Shown here piece by piece: positions 21,995 to 33,521 of a stretch of DNA of 64,000 nt (the stretch's first letter is position 1; the number at the start of each line of letters is the position of its first letter). The notes below the pieces were generated by a model. That model had not been told where the DNA came from. It searched no databases and saw only the letters and a program-made list of their open reading frames with translations. The stretch lies in assembly GCA_964017045.1 (NCBI GenBank), contig OZ024797.1, positions 19,623,307 to 19,687,306 of the forward strand. The letters are read 5' to 3'. The position numbers and the translations under genes were made by a program. The stretch comes from Omphiscola glabra. Taxonomy: Eukaryota > Mollusca > Gastropoda > Lymnaeidae.

Positions 21995-23100
21995 TCAAAA
22001 TATGATAGATTAGTCATAAAAGAGTCTCATTTGTATTTTTCAAAGAGCCGGATGCATGTCGGTGGCAATTGTTTGCCGACCACTGTCCCAAACCTTTGTG
22101 AGCAAATTGCAAACATTGAAGAGTCGATTTGTCAAGAATAGAATGATCAATATCATGAGTGCATGGCACATCTACTTTATGAAGCTCAGTGGAGTATGTT
22201 TGTTTGTATGTTTGTTGTTTGTTTTTAAATGGGTCAATGGATCATTAGAACCCCCCCCCCCACTCCACACAAAAAAAATGGATTGCAATCAAATTTGACA
22301 GAGCCATTCCTTCTGACCCACAGATGGTTCCTGGAAAGTGTGGTCATAATATCCTTATCCCAAAAGTTGTAATAAAAAAAAAATCTTAAAAATTTAGAGG
22401 GTAATGAGAGAATTTTTGAATATTATTTTCATAATGAATGGTTTAGAGAGACGTTCAAGTTAAGTTATTTTTGGTGAGCGCATTTTTAATTAGTCTTTAG
22501 TAAGAACGGTGCGCTGAAGGAATATTTCGGTTGCGCTTTCATTTGGTGCACCAATGTTCAATAAAGCTTTATTCTTTGTTCACGGAGCGCTTTCAAAAAA
22601 TATTTTAAATACTGTTTTTAACTCCCTGCAGTCAGACTTTTTTTCAATTTTGTTAAAATTCTTATGGTGATTTATTAAAATAATTAATTATCTTATCTAA
22701 AATAGCTCTGATCTGATCAGTTATATATATTAACTTGTTCATCTTTGACTCGGCTATCATTATATATTTTTTGTATATTTTATTTTCTTTGTTATACAAA
22801 TAATTAAAATAATATTGGAGAATTATTATTTTTCATTTTAAGCAAATTTTGACAAAATTTTCACACAGTATGAACTTCATAATGAAGGAAAAAAAACTCC
22901 TTGATAAAAAAGATTTAAAATTTATTTAAATAAAATACTTCATCATCTAATACAATTGATAGTCAAACATGACAAACATTCTATGAAAAATAAAAAAGTT
23001 GTCAATATTTTAGTAAAACCTAAGTCTTGTCATTTTTTAATACAAAATGCACCATAATTTTTTTAAAATTAAAATTATGTTTTGAAAGTAATATATTTTA
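21995..23100. other. No gene seen
   Basis: AT-rich sequence with a poly-C tract near 22250. No splice-consistent coding segment found. Confidence 0.35.
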
Positions 23101-23117
23101 AGAATTGGGCCTCATAA

Positions 23118-23348
23118 CTGGATATTAACTCAATTAGCGACTCGCTTGATGACACCTTCATGACCAAAAGAAAAATATCTAAAAACCCCCAACTAAATAA
23201 TGATCTGGAATTTCCCCCATCATCTTGGCTTCTCAATAATGTGTTTAGATATACATCTTTTTTTAATAATGAGAACGAAATCGTGATAAATTTATTTGAA
23301 GAAAGTAAAAAATACACTACCCACTGCTCTAAAACGTCCAAGATATAA
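23118..23348 (+). other. Unassigned coding-like open frame, about 76 codons
   Basis: The frame opens after a TAA at 23115-23117, has an ATG at 23160 and ends at TAA 23346-23348. It includes ISDSLDDTFMTKRKIS, LEFPPSSWLLNNVFRYTSFF and EIVINLFEESKKYT. It is not repetitive and its composition is protein-like, but I know no matching family. It could be an isolated exon or a degraded transposon ORF. Confidence 0.2.
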
Positions 23349-23630
23349 AAAAGATAAAAATAAATTAGACTCTTTTTCAGGAGTTAATCCACTGGAAAGA
23401 GCATGACCGTCATTTGCACACTGGAGTTTCCAGTTTCCAGAAATGATCAGAATTTCACTTCACTCAGTCACCTTGATAGAGATGAGAATACATTTGTTTA
23501 AAGTTAAATATCTTCTTTGATATATACGGAACAACATGTTTCGTGAACTGGAATGACGTCAAACGTTAAGTTTTAACTTCACAAATACTGGAACAAAGGA
23601 AATTAATTTATAAGTTTTAAATACACCTTT

Positions 23631-23843
23631 ATGGTTTTGGTTTTAATAAAAAAGAGAAAACAGTCAGATATTGCTTCATTGAGTTTAAATCCAGATAGGG
23701 TGAATTTACATATGCAAAGCTACAGTTTACAGCCTCCCCCACCCAAAACAGTAATAAAGGACCTATCATTATTAAGATCACTAACTGAAGTCATTAAAAA
23801 TTATTTTCAAATTCAAAAGTTTTACAAAACTAAAAGACCCTAA
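23631..23843 (+). other. Unassigned open frame, 70 codons
   Basis: ATG at 23631, TAA at 23841. Includes SLNPDRVNLHMQSYSLQPPPP and TVIKDLSLLRSLTEVIKNYF. Non-repetitive. No domain recognised; it lies 280 bp after the frame at 23118, in the same direction. Confidence 0.15.
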
Positions 23844-23849
23844 CAGCAA

Positions 23850-25060
23850 ACGTTACAAACATTGTAGACAAAAAATGAAGAGCAACAAATTATACTTTCA
23901 TGTATTCTGCAGCATATTCTTTGGTTTAGACATAGGCATAATATTTATTTTAAATTTTTTTTAGAAATATCACTAGTAATAATAACCCCACACTCTCCAA
24001 CCCCTCCGGAAAACTACAAAATAAACTAGCCAAATTACAAACAAAAAAACAACAAAAATAAACACACAAACTACTGAAGCCAGAGAACAAAGTCATGTAA
24101 CAACCTTAAGAAATCTCCGGGAAAGCAAAATTTGCCTATTTAATACTTTGCGCTTCTAAGTTTGCTTCTCTATCAATGAATTTGTTTTGATGATGTTTTC
24201 GTACGGCAATGGCCAACCATAGTAAATACAGGCCGGGATTAAGCGGTCGGAGAAAGCAACGGACACCAACAGATACGCTTTCTGTAAGCGGAAAATGTTT
24301 AGGAAAAATACACGTAGAATAAACTGGTTGAGTAGACAGCGGCGTGTCGGAAGCTACAAATGGGTTCAATGTAGCAGACCGCTTTACGCTACATGACAAA
24401 ACTGTGTGTTGACAGCTCTTTTCGGAAAAAAAAAGTTTCTTAGACAACTGTACGACATCATTTGAACTTATGTAGTATGGTTCCAGATCAAGTTACAGTG
24501 CCATTACCAAAATTCATTCAATTAATAAGAATGTTAAAATACCGTTTGAATAAATGCACAATTATAAACCTAATCTATCTCTCTCTATATATATAACTTT
24601 GAATTATAACCGATATTAAAGCACGGGAGTCAAATATTTCAGGATTAAGAAAAAAAAAAAACGGCAATGAAAAGTTTAGCTATTTTGACTAGATTAAGAC
24701 CGGAACTTTCTCCAGTAACCAATCAGTACAGACATGGCACACATTCCAGTAGACAGCCGGCGATTAAGAAATATGACGCAGGAACAGAAAAAACACGGCC
24801 TGACTTGGACAAAATATATTTGACATAACGGGTCAAGAGGTCCAGTTTGAAATCAACAATTAGCATGGAGGCTTCCCCAAACAACCCCTTGACAGTTGGG
24901 GTCACTTCCTGACCTCTTACGGCCTGCTTTCTCATAACCGACAGACGACATCGCTTGCACACATCAATTTGTTGTAATTATAATCTGTGGATATCGCATG
25001 GTTAAGGACTTCAACACAACAGTCCTAGGAACTTGATCTGCTTGAAATAGCGCCACGGGC
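23850..25060. other. No recognisable gene
   Basis: Minus-strand frames at 24136-24447 (103 codons) and 24723-24962 (79 codons) are non-repetitive but match nothing I know and lack clear splice context. Otherwise AT-rich. Confidence 0.3.
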
Positions 25061-25109
25061 CTCAGAACTTGAGATATTTGTTTGGCGAGGGCTTGAACTC
25101 ATATTCTGT

Positions 25110-25262
25110 CTGGGCTTCAGATGTCAAGGCTTCAGATGTCAGGGCGTCGGATGTCAGGGGGTCGGATGTCAGTGCTTCAGATGTCAGGGTTTCGGTTGTC
25201 AGTGCTTTAGATGACAGGGTTTCAGATGTCAGGGTTTCTGATGTCACGGCTACAGATCTGCT
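25110..25262. repeat. 15-bp minisatellite (GATGTCAGGGTTTCG), about 10 units
   Basis: Degenerate units such as TCAGATGTCAGGGCG and TCAGATGTCAGTGCT. Ser/Asp/Val-rich and Thr/Leu-rich frames arise from the 15-bp period. Confidence 0.88.
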
Positions 25263-25264
25263 AA

Positions 25265-25760
25265 ATGTCAAAGAAAAAGACGATCCATACTAAAATTGTG
25301 TATTATCAACTCACTCAGACGAGCACACGTAAAAGCTCACGATGATCTGTGCATTTGTATTACACTCATGAAAACCCAAAAGCTTTTATAATTGTAAAAG
25401 AAACATTATACATATTACCTCCTGGTTATGTCATGGCTGCGTGGGTCCCCCGTCCGAAAATTGGTTGCCTGGTGTAGATGCCCTCCAGGGTGTTATGAAG
25501 CAATCGATACTGCGTTTAATGCTTTGAAATACACCTATTTGGGTCAAGAACCACCTTATTGCGCCGGGGGAAACTATGATATTTGAAATGGAACCAGATT
25601 TGTTCTTTAGCATTCAGTGAGGAATTCTGAATTGTCCTCTGTTGTGCAGTGTTGTCTAGTATTTCTTTGAGTTGTCGAATATGTCTCGGCTGTCCAGTGA
25701 TTCTTCTTAGTCTTACAATGCAGGAATACGTTGTAGCTTTAATTGTTTAAATAAGTACAT
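25265..25760. other. No gene seen
   Basis: Unique sequence. The 60-codon minus-strand frame at 25431-25613 is not recognisable. Confidence 0.35.
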
Positions 25761-25767
25761 TCCCTGA

Positions 25768-25862
25768 CAGAGGCGTAGCTACAGTGTCTGGCGCCCATAA
25801 CTAGTCTGGCGCCCAGGGACATTTGTCCCTCCCCCTGCCCCCTTCTTAGCCATACGCCTCTG
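25768..25862. mobile_element. Very short hAT-type MITE (95 bp)
   Basis: Terminal inverted repeats CAGAGGCGTAGCTA and TTAGCCATACGCCTCTG. Flanked by TTCCCTGA (25760-25767) and TTCCTTGA (25863-25870), an 8-bp duplication with one mismatch. The interior has a direct repeat of CTGGCGCCCA. Confidence 0.85.
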
Positions 25863-25928
25863 TTCCTTGATGCCTTTCCCATATTTAAATAGCTTTAAAG
25901 CTTAAGCCCCTTAAGCTCTTTGAAATTT

Positions 25929-28345
25929 CCTTTGGGTTGGCAGGGTTTATTGGGTTGGCAGGGTTTATTGGGTTGGCAGGGTTTATTGAGTTGGCAGGGT
26001 TTATTGGGTTGGCTGGGTTTATTGGGTTGGCTGGGTTTATTGGGTTGGCTGGGTTTATTGGGTTGGCTTGGTTTATTGGGTTGGCAGGGTTTATTGGGTT
26101 GGCTGGGTTTATTGGGTTGGCTGGGTGTATTGGGTTGGCTGGGTGAATTGGGTTGGCTGGGTGAATTGGATTGGCTGGGTGAATTGGGTTGGCTGGGTGA
26201 ATTGGGTTGGCTGGGTGAATTGGGTTGGCTGGGTGAATTGGGTTGGCTGGGTGAATTGGGTTGGCTGGGTGAATTGGGTTGGCTGGGTGAATTGGGTTGG
26301 CTGGGTGAATTGGGTTGGCTGGGTGAATTGGGTTGGCTGGGTGAATTGGGTTGGCTGGGTGAATTGGGTTGGCAGGGTGTATTGGGTTTGCTGGGTGAAT
26401 TGGGTTGGCTGGGTGAATTGGGTTTGCTGGGTGAATTGGGTTGGCTGGGTGAATTGGGTTGGCAGGGTGAATTGGGTATGCTGGGTGTATTGGGTTGGCT
26501 GGGTGTATTGGGTTGGCTGGGTGAATTGGGTTGGCTGGGTGTATTGGGTTGGCTGGGTGAATTGGGTTGGCAGGGTGAATTGGGTTGGCTGGGTGTATTG
26601 GGTTGGCTGGGTGAATTGGGTTGGCTGGGTGTATTGGGTTGGCAGGGTGAATTGGGTTGGCTGTGTGAATTGGGTTGGCTGGGTGTATTGGGTTGGCTGG
26701 GTGAATTGGGTTTGCTGGGTGTATTGGGTTGGCAGGGTGAATTGGGTTGGCTGGGTGAATTGGGTTGGCTGGGTGAATTGGGTTTGCTGGGTGAATTGGG
26801 TTGGCAGGGTGAATTGGGTTTGCTGGGTGAATTGGGTTGGCTGGGTGAATTGGGTTTGCTGGGTGAATTGGGTTGGCAGGGTTTATTGGGTTCGGTGGGT
26901 TTATTGGGTTGGCTGGGTTTATTGGGTTGGCTATGTTTATTGGGTTGGCAAAGTTTATTGGGTTGGCTGGGTGTATTGGGTCGGGTGGGTGTATTGGGTT
27001 GGCTGGGTGTATTGGGTTGGCTGGGTTTATTGGGTTGGCTGGGTGTATTGGGTTGGCTATGTTTATTGGGTTGGGTGGGTGTATTGGGTTGGCTGGGTGT
27101 ATTGGGCTGGCTGGGTGTATTGGGTTGGCTGGGTTTATTGGGTTGGCTGGGTTTATTGGGTTGGCTGGGTTTATTGGGTTGGCTGGGTGTATTGGGTTGG
27201 CTGGGTTTATTGGGTTGGCTGGGTTTATTAAGTTGGCTGGGTTTATTGGGCTAGCTGGGTTTTTTAGATTGGCTGGGTTTATTGGGTTGGCTGGGTTTAT
27301 TGGGTTGGCTGGGTGAATTGGGTTGGCTGGGTGAATTGGGTTGGCTGGGTGAATTGGGTTGGCTGGGTGAATTGGGTTGGCTGGGTGAATTGGGTTGGCT
27401 GGGTGAATTTGGTTGGCTGGGTGAATTGGGTTGGCAGGGTTTATTGGGTTGGCTGGGTGAATTGGGTTGGCTGGGTGAATTGGGTTGGCTGGGTGAATTG
27501 GGTTGGCTGGGTGAATTGGGTTGGCTGGGTGAATTGGGTTGGCTGGGTGAATTGGGTTGGCTGGGTGAATTGGGTTGGCTGGGTGAATTGGGTTGGCTGG
27601 GTGAATTGGGTTTGCTGGGTGAATTGGGTTGGCTGGGTAAATTGGGTTTGCTGGGTGAATTGGGTTGGCTGGGTGAATTGGGTTTGCTGGGTGAATTGGG
27701 TTGGCAGGGTTTATTGGGCTGGGTGGGTTTATTGGGTTGGCTGGGTTTATTGGGTTGGCTATGTTTATTGGGTTGGCAAGGTTTATTGCGTTGGCTGGGT
27801 GTATTGGGTTGGGTGGGTGTATTGGGTTGGCTGGGTGTATTGGGTTGGCTGGGTTTATTGGGTTGGCTGGGTGTATTGGGTTGGCTACGTTTATTGGGTT
27901 GGGTGGGTGTATTGATTGGCTGGGTGTATTGGGTTGGCTGGGTGTATTGGGTTGGCTGGGTTATTGGGTTGGCTGGGTTTTTTGGGTTGGCTGGGTTTAT
28001 TGGGTTGGCTGGGTTTATTGGGTTGGCTGGGTGTATTGGGTTGGCTGGGTTTATTGGGTTGGCTGGGTTTATTAAGTTGCCTGGGTTTATTGGGCTAGCT
28101 GGGTTTATTAGGTTGGCTGGGTTTTTTGGGTTGGCTGGGTTTAGTGGGTTTGCTGGGTTTATTGGGTTGGCTGGGTTTATTAAGTTGGCTTGGTTTATTG
28201 GGTTGGCTGGATTTATTAGGTTGGCTGGGTTTATTAGGTTGGCTGGGTGTATTGGGTTGGCTGGGTGTATTGGGTTGGCTGGGTTTATTGGGTTGGCTGG
28301 GTTTATTGGGTTGACAAGGTTTATTTGGGTTGGCTGGGTGTATTG
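25929..28345 (+). repeat. 18-bp G-rich minisatellite (GGGTTGGCTGGGTGAATT), about 134 units
   Basis: Largest G-rich array of the window. Unit classes differ at the last bases: GGGTGAATT, GGGTTTATT and GGGTGTATT, plus GGCAGGGT and GGTTTGCTGGG variants. They occur in blocks, and the segments around 26870-27250 and 27700-28080 repeat the same order of variants, so an ~830-bp block was duplicated. All three forward frames stay open for long stretches (up to 444 codons from a TTG). Class changes are non-synonymous in each frame, and indels near 27912 and 27960 shift the frame. No evidence for a protein. Confidence 0.98.
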
Positions 28346-29211
28346 GGTTTACTTGGTTTCTGCTGTGCTTCTTTTACTGAGTGGGGGGGCTAAACGGGCG
28401 CCAGAAATGAAAATCTACCTCTAATTGATACATAAGTAAACGGGTCTCTAAAAACATTAACGTCTTAAAACTTTTGTCCAAGGGAGCTGATCCAGATTTA
28501 CCATCGACCATCCGCTGTCAGAAGTTATCATCGACACGATGTTGATTTTTTTTTTGGTTTGAATGCTCAAAAAATATTGAAATTTTAAGGTCAAGAAATT
28601 ATTTTAGTACCCCCCCCCCTTTAAAAAAAAACAAAAAAAACAAAACAACAACAACAAAAAAAAAACAACAAACCAAACAGACGTGTCGATTAAAAAGTTG
28701 AGTAATTTCGTTCCAAAGTGAGGTCTCCCTCTCTCCCCCTCTCCTTCCCGATTCAAATCCTTTTAATCTTATACACAACAATGAAAAAATAATCAATTTT
28801 CTGCTTCTATCTCCCTCCAATATTTTAAAATTAGCACACGACTAAATCCACCTCCACCCCACCCCACACCCAAAATCTTTAATAGTTTTGTTCTAGAACC
28901 AACAAAACAAATGTACAAAAGATCAAACTTTTTCATTGCACCGGACACACGCGCATTGATTTGTTCCGTTTAAAAAAAAAAAAAGGCGAAGGACTTAAAA
29001 AAGCGGGGGATAACTAGGGATGATACCGGGGACATCTTGACAAGCCGCAGCCGTTATAAGATCTCAGATTAAGCGTCTCGAATATCAACTCTAATCGATG
29101 ACAAGTAATGATGGTGCTTTCTGGTCGCCATCTTGTACCCAGCTGTTTACTTCAGGTCATGAGGTCAGCACGTGATCAGCGGATGATAGGAACGTGGCCG
29201 TTGCAGAAACA

Positions 29212-29304
29212 ATGGAGCTGTCAGCAGAAGAGAATCCGGCCGTCCATTATTACAGTTTGGACGGTCCAAAAATCATGTTGGTCAACACTAACGATCGCCG
29301 ATTG
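29212..29304 (+). other. Possible first coding exon, copy A
   Basis: ATG in strong Kozak context (ACAATGG), then 31 codons: MELSAEENPAVHYYSLDGPK, IMLVNTNDRRL, then a possible donor TTG|GTATTT in phase 0. Without splicing the frame reads on to TAA at 29428-29430. The surrounding 200 bases are CpG-richer than the neighbourhood. No family recognised and no downstream exons found. Confidence 0.25.
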
Positions 29305-29467
29305 GTATTTTTTAAAAATAGGACCTCATGTCGAAATATTTGCTTTCACACCGAGAAAAATAAATTTTACCGACTGACTTATTTCGTCTGGTTTAATGAA
29401 TATTTCTTCACTTGGCAAATGTCTGGATAAGGTCAAGAGATCATGAATGTCTTAATAACGTTGTCAC

Positions 29468-29848
29468 GTCCACTGAATGTGTTTTTATCTAGGAACCTTC
29501 CTTTCTCCACTTAATATGTTTGCATCTAGGAACCTTCCTTTCTCTACTGAATATGTTTGCATCTAGGAACCTTCCTTTCTCCACTTAATATGTTTGCATC
29601 TAGGAACCTTCCTTTCTCCACTTAATATGTTTGCATCTAGGAACCTTCCTTTCTCCACTTAATATGTTTGCATCTAGGAACCTTCCTTTCTCCACTTAAT
29701 ATGTTTGCATCTAGGAACCTTCCTTTCTCCACTTAATATGTTTGCATCTAGGAACCTTCCTTTCTCCACTGAATATGTTTGTATCTAGGAACCTTCCTTT
29801 CTCTACTGAATATGTTTGTATCTAGGAACCTTCCTTTATCCACTGAAT
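29468..29848. repeat. 37-bp minisatellite, about 10 units
   Basis: Units contain ATGTTTGCATCTAGGAACCT and TCCTTTCTCCACTTAAT. The corresponding array in copy B (31412-31640) has only about six units. Confidence 0.95.
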
Positions 29849-29910
29849 ATAAAGTAAAGTCCATAAAAGCCTTTAAGAAAAAAAAGAAGTGGTGAATATT
29901 TAAAAAAAAT

Positions 29911-30110
29911 NNNNNNNNNNNNNNNNNNNNNNNNNNNNNNNNNNNNNNNNNNNNNNNNNNNNNNNNNNNNNNNNNNNNNNNNNNNNNNNNNNNNNNNNNN
30001 NNNNNNNNNNNNNNNNNNNNNNNNNNNNNNNNNNNNNNNNNNNNNNNNNNNNNNNNNNNNNNNNNNNNNNNNNNNNNNNNNNNNNNNNNNNNNNNNNNNN
30101 NNNNNNNNNN
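29911..30110. other. Assembly gap, 200 N
   Basis: Exactly 200 N, a conventional placeholder length, located between two copies of one segment. The true distance is unknown. Confidence 0.99.
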
Positions 30111-31152
30111 GGCTGGGTTTATTAGGTTGGCTGGGTTTATTAGGTTGGCTGGGTGTATTGGGTTGGCTGGGTGTATTGGGTTGGCTGGGTTTATTGGGTT
30201 GACTGGGTTTATTGGGTTGGCTGGGTTTATTGGGTTGACAAGGTTTATTTGGGTTGGCTGGGTGTATTGGGTTTACTTGGTTTCTGCTGTGCTTCTTTTA
30301 CAGAGTGGGGGGCTAAACGGGCGCCAGAAATGAAAATCTACCTCTAATTGATACATAAGTAAACGGGTCTCTAAAAACGTTAACGTCTTAAAACTTTTGT
30401 CCAAGGGAGCTGATCCAGATTTACCATGGACCATCCGCTGTCAGAAGTTATCATCGACACGATGTTGATTTTTTTTTGGTTTGAATGCTCAAAAAATATT
30501 GAAATTTTAAGGTCAAGAAATTATTTTAGTACCCCCCCCCCCCCCCCCCCCCTTTAAAAAAAAAAAAAAAAAAAAACAACAAAAAAAAAAAAAACAACAA
30601 AAAAAAAAAAACAAACCAAACAGACGTGTCGATTAAAAAGTTGAGTAATTTCGTTCCAAAGTGAGGTCTCCCTCTCTCCCCCTCTCCTTCCCGATTCAAA
30701 TCCTTTTAATCTTATACACAACAATGAAAAAATAATCAATTTTCTGCTTCTATCTCCCTCCAATATTTTAAAATTAGCACACGACTAAATCCACCTCCAC
30801 CCCACCCCACACCCAAAATCTTTAATAGTTTTGTTCTAGAACCAACAAAACAAATGTACAAAAGATCAAACTTTTTCATTGCACCGGACACACGCGCATT
30901 GATTTGTTCCGTTTAAAAAAAAAAAGGTGAAGGACTTAAAAAAGCGGGGGATAACTAGGGATGATACCGGGGACATCTTGACAAGCCGCAGCCGTTATAA
31001 GATCTCAGATTAAGCGTCTCGAATATCAACTCTAATCGATGACAAGTAATGATGGTGCTTTCTGGTCGCCATCTTGTACCCAGCTGTTTACTTCAGGTCA
31101 TGAGGTCAGCACGTGATCAGCGGATGATAGGAACGTGGCCGTTGCAGAAACA

Positions 31153-31245
31153 ATGGAGCTGTCAGCAGAAGAGAATCCGGCCGTCCATTATTACAGTTTG
31201 GACGGTCCAAAAATCATGTTGGTCAACACTAACGATCGCCGATTG
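31153..31245 (+). other. Possible first coding exon, copy B
   Basis: Identical in its 31 codons to 29212-29304. Beyond the possible donor, one T is missing from the T-run and one A is added further on, so the read-through frames differ in between, while the proposed exon is unchanged. This fits selection on the exon only weakly, since the copies are almost identical overall. Confidence 0.22.
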
Positions 31246-31411
31246 GTATTTTTAAAAATAGGACCTCATGTCGAAATATTTGCTTTCACACCGAGAAAAA
31301 TAAAATTTTACCGACTGACTTATTTCGTCTGGTTTAATGAATATTTCTTCACTTGGCAAATGTCTGGATAAGGTAAAGAGATTATGAATGTCTTAATAAC
31401 GTTGTCACGTC

Positions 31412-31640
31412 CACTGAATGTGTTTTTATCTAGGAACCTTCCTTTCTCCACTTAATATGTTTGCATCTAGGAACCTTCCTTCTCTACTGAATATGTTTGC
31501 ATCTAGGAACCTTCCTTTCTCCACTTAATATGTTTGCATCTAGGAACCTTCCTTTCTCCACTGAATATGTTTGTATCTAGGAACCTTCTCTACTGAATAT
31601 GTTTGTATCTAGGAACCTTCCTTTATCCACTGAATATAAA
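31412..31640. repeat. 37-bp minisatellite, about 6 units (copy B)
   Basis: Same unit as at 29468, with two shortened units (CCTTCTCTACTGAAT and a 29-bp version). Confidence 0.94.
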
Positions 31641-31974
31641 GTAAAGTCCATAAAAGCCTTTAAGAAAAAAAAAGAAGTGGTGAATATTTAAAAAAATTAA
31701 TATGTTTCAACTGTCGAATCGCCCATATAATTATGATGGGCCAGTGGTTTCCAAAATCTCTTACCCTCGGAGCCTCTTTGAATCAATTTGTGTGGAGCCT
31801 ACTCTATGTGCCACAAGTAAATACTGTATAAGAGCTCCCCCCCCTTTTTTTTGTTGTTGAGAGTAGTACACACCCCCAGGACACTGTTTGACACACGAAT
31901 AGAACTCTGTGATGAAGCCCCAATTCTGGGCCATTCTTATGATAATCTTAACTTTGGTAAATTCCTAGAATTAG

Positions 31975-32165
31975 TTCGCGATGTCTCACACGGCCGCCAT
32001 CTTGGTTGCCTCGACCCGTAAAACTAAGAATAAAACGTTAAATAACCATGAAAAAAATTCCTAAATGTATCTCTAAACCTAACCTGAACAATCTATCCCT
32101 AAACCTCTAAAAAATATATCCCTAAACCTAACCTGAACCCTAAACAATCACGCTGGACACTAATA
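31975..32165 (-). repeat. Interspersed repeat with CCCTAAACCTAACC stretch
   Basis: Begins CGGCCGCCATCTTGGTTGCC and continues with CCTAAACCTAACCTGAAC units, the reverse complement of the layout at 181-420. Not a telomere: the units are degenerate and internal. Confidence 0.55.
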
Positions 32166-32169
32166 GTGT

Positions 32170-32835
32170 GAAATGGCCTTAACTTTCCTACAGATCTGTT
32201 TAATGACAGTTAATTTAAACACCCCCGTAACACCATTGCGGACACAGCACACCAAACAAATACATTATTCAATGAAATCTCGTCCCACTGCGCATGTCAC
32301 TAAACATTTTCTGCTCGTGTGTGGGTGATCTTCTTAACTTTAATGGAAAAAAAATAATTTTTATTTTTAAAAAGAAATACCATCTTCTGCTGTGGCGGAA
32401 GGAATAGATATGATCACGTGACACGTGGTGATTCCTGCTAACTTCCATCACCCCCCCACCCACCACCCCCAAATTATGAAGCTGGAATTGACAAACAACA
32501 AGATGTGGTTGTTTGTTGGGACTAAATATGGACAGTTCAGCAGCACTGAGAAGATTGCTTTTTTCAGAACATTTAGTCAGTAGATTTTTATGAACTGAGG
32601 AAACATTTTTGAGAAGCGGGCGATGACGTAACCCATTATTTGTTTGGATGATTTCTGCAAATTTGTTTGTGTGTGTGGAAGATTTGACTTGGAATTATAT
32701 CAATACTTTTTAATTAAGAATGAAATACAAAAAAAAAGAAAAACCAAACAAATAGATCAATAAAATGGATGGAAAAATCTCCAACCATCGGAACTCGAAC
32801 ACTTGGGCGTAAACTTGAAAGTCGAGTATTCTACA
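32170..32835. other. No gene seen
   Basis: AT-rich sequence with short poly-C and poly-A tracts. Confidence 0.35.
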
Positions 32836-32842
32836 GGTTCTT

Positions 32843-33100
32843 CACAATGCCGACATTTTCATCACAATGCCGACATTTTCATCCTAATTCCGACATTTTC
32901 ATTCTAATGCCGACATGTTCACCCTAATGCCGACATTTTCATCACAATACCGACACTTTCATCACATGGCGACATTTTCATCCTAATGCCGACATTTTCA
33001 TCCTAATGCCGACATTTTCATAATACTGCCGACATTTTCATCCTAATGCCAACATTTTCATCACAATGCCGAAACTTCCATCACAATGTCGAATTTTTCA
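32843..33100. repeat. 20-bp minisatellite (GCCGACATTTTCATCCTAAT), about 13 units
   Basis: Two unit classes, CATCACAAT and CATCCTAAT, alternate irregularly. One unit at about 32966 lacks a base. Confidence 0.95.
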
Positions 33101-33520
33101 TTAGAAATTAAAAATGTATATTAACTTTATTCTGACTACGCAGACAGGATTTCAATTAGTATGACAAAAATAATTAGACAAAATGCTGTCAAACAGGTTG
33201 TATAATTTAACGTTGAAACCAATTCCTTGCTTACCTACACGGTCTGACTTAATGGCGGTCTTTAGGTGCAGACATAAGGTAGCAATAGCTAAAACAAACA
33301 AATTTATTATTTCTCTGAAGCCGCAATCATTTGCCGGAGTCGGAGTCGTAGACTTTTATTGAACAACAACCAAATGAAAACAATAACCAGCCAACTAAGT
33401 TTTATCGTTCTGATGAATAAATGAAGAGGACAAACCCAAACAAACAACGCCTGCAAAGTTTGTGAACGCTATTGTAACAGGTCCCAAAGTTTCTTAAAAA
33501 AAAAAAACTTCTTATCTATA
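33101..33520. other. No gene seen
   Basis: Unique AT-rich sequence. Confidence 0.35.
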
Positions 33521-33521
33521 A

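Larger units (their letters stand above)
28205..29910 (+). repeat. Duplicated segment, copy A (left of gap)
   Basis: Runs from the end of the 18-bp array through unique sequence and a 37-bp array, and stops exactly at the N gap. It matches 30111-31700 with a handful of substitutions (for example CCATCGACC versus CCATGGACC) and indels in homopolymers and in the 37-bp array. Confidence 0.9.
30111..31700 (+). repeat. Duplicated segment, copy B (right of gap)
   Basis: Begins inside the last units of the 18-bp array and repeats the whole of copy A, including the possible first exon. After the homologous end point it continues into sequence that copy A lacks because of the gap. The homopolymer CCCC/AAAA tract at 30533-30611 is longer than in copy A. 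Confidence 0.9.

Noticed and set aside
25920..28424. Very long open frames of 444, 387 and 380 codons (GWLGEL, WVNWVG, GLAGFI repeats)
   Set aside because: All three forward frames are open at once because an 18-bp unit lacks stops. Starts are TTG or internal, variants are non-synonymous in each frame, and indels shift the frame. Not a protein gene.
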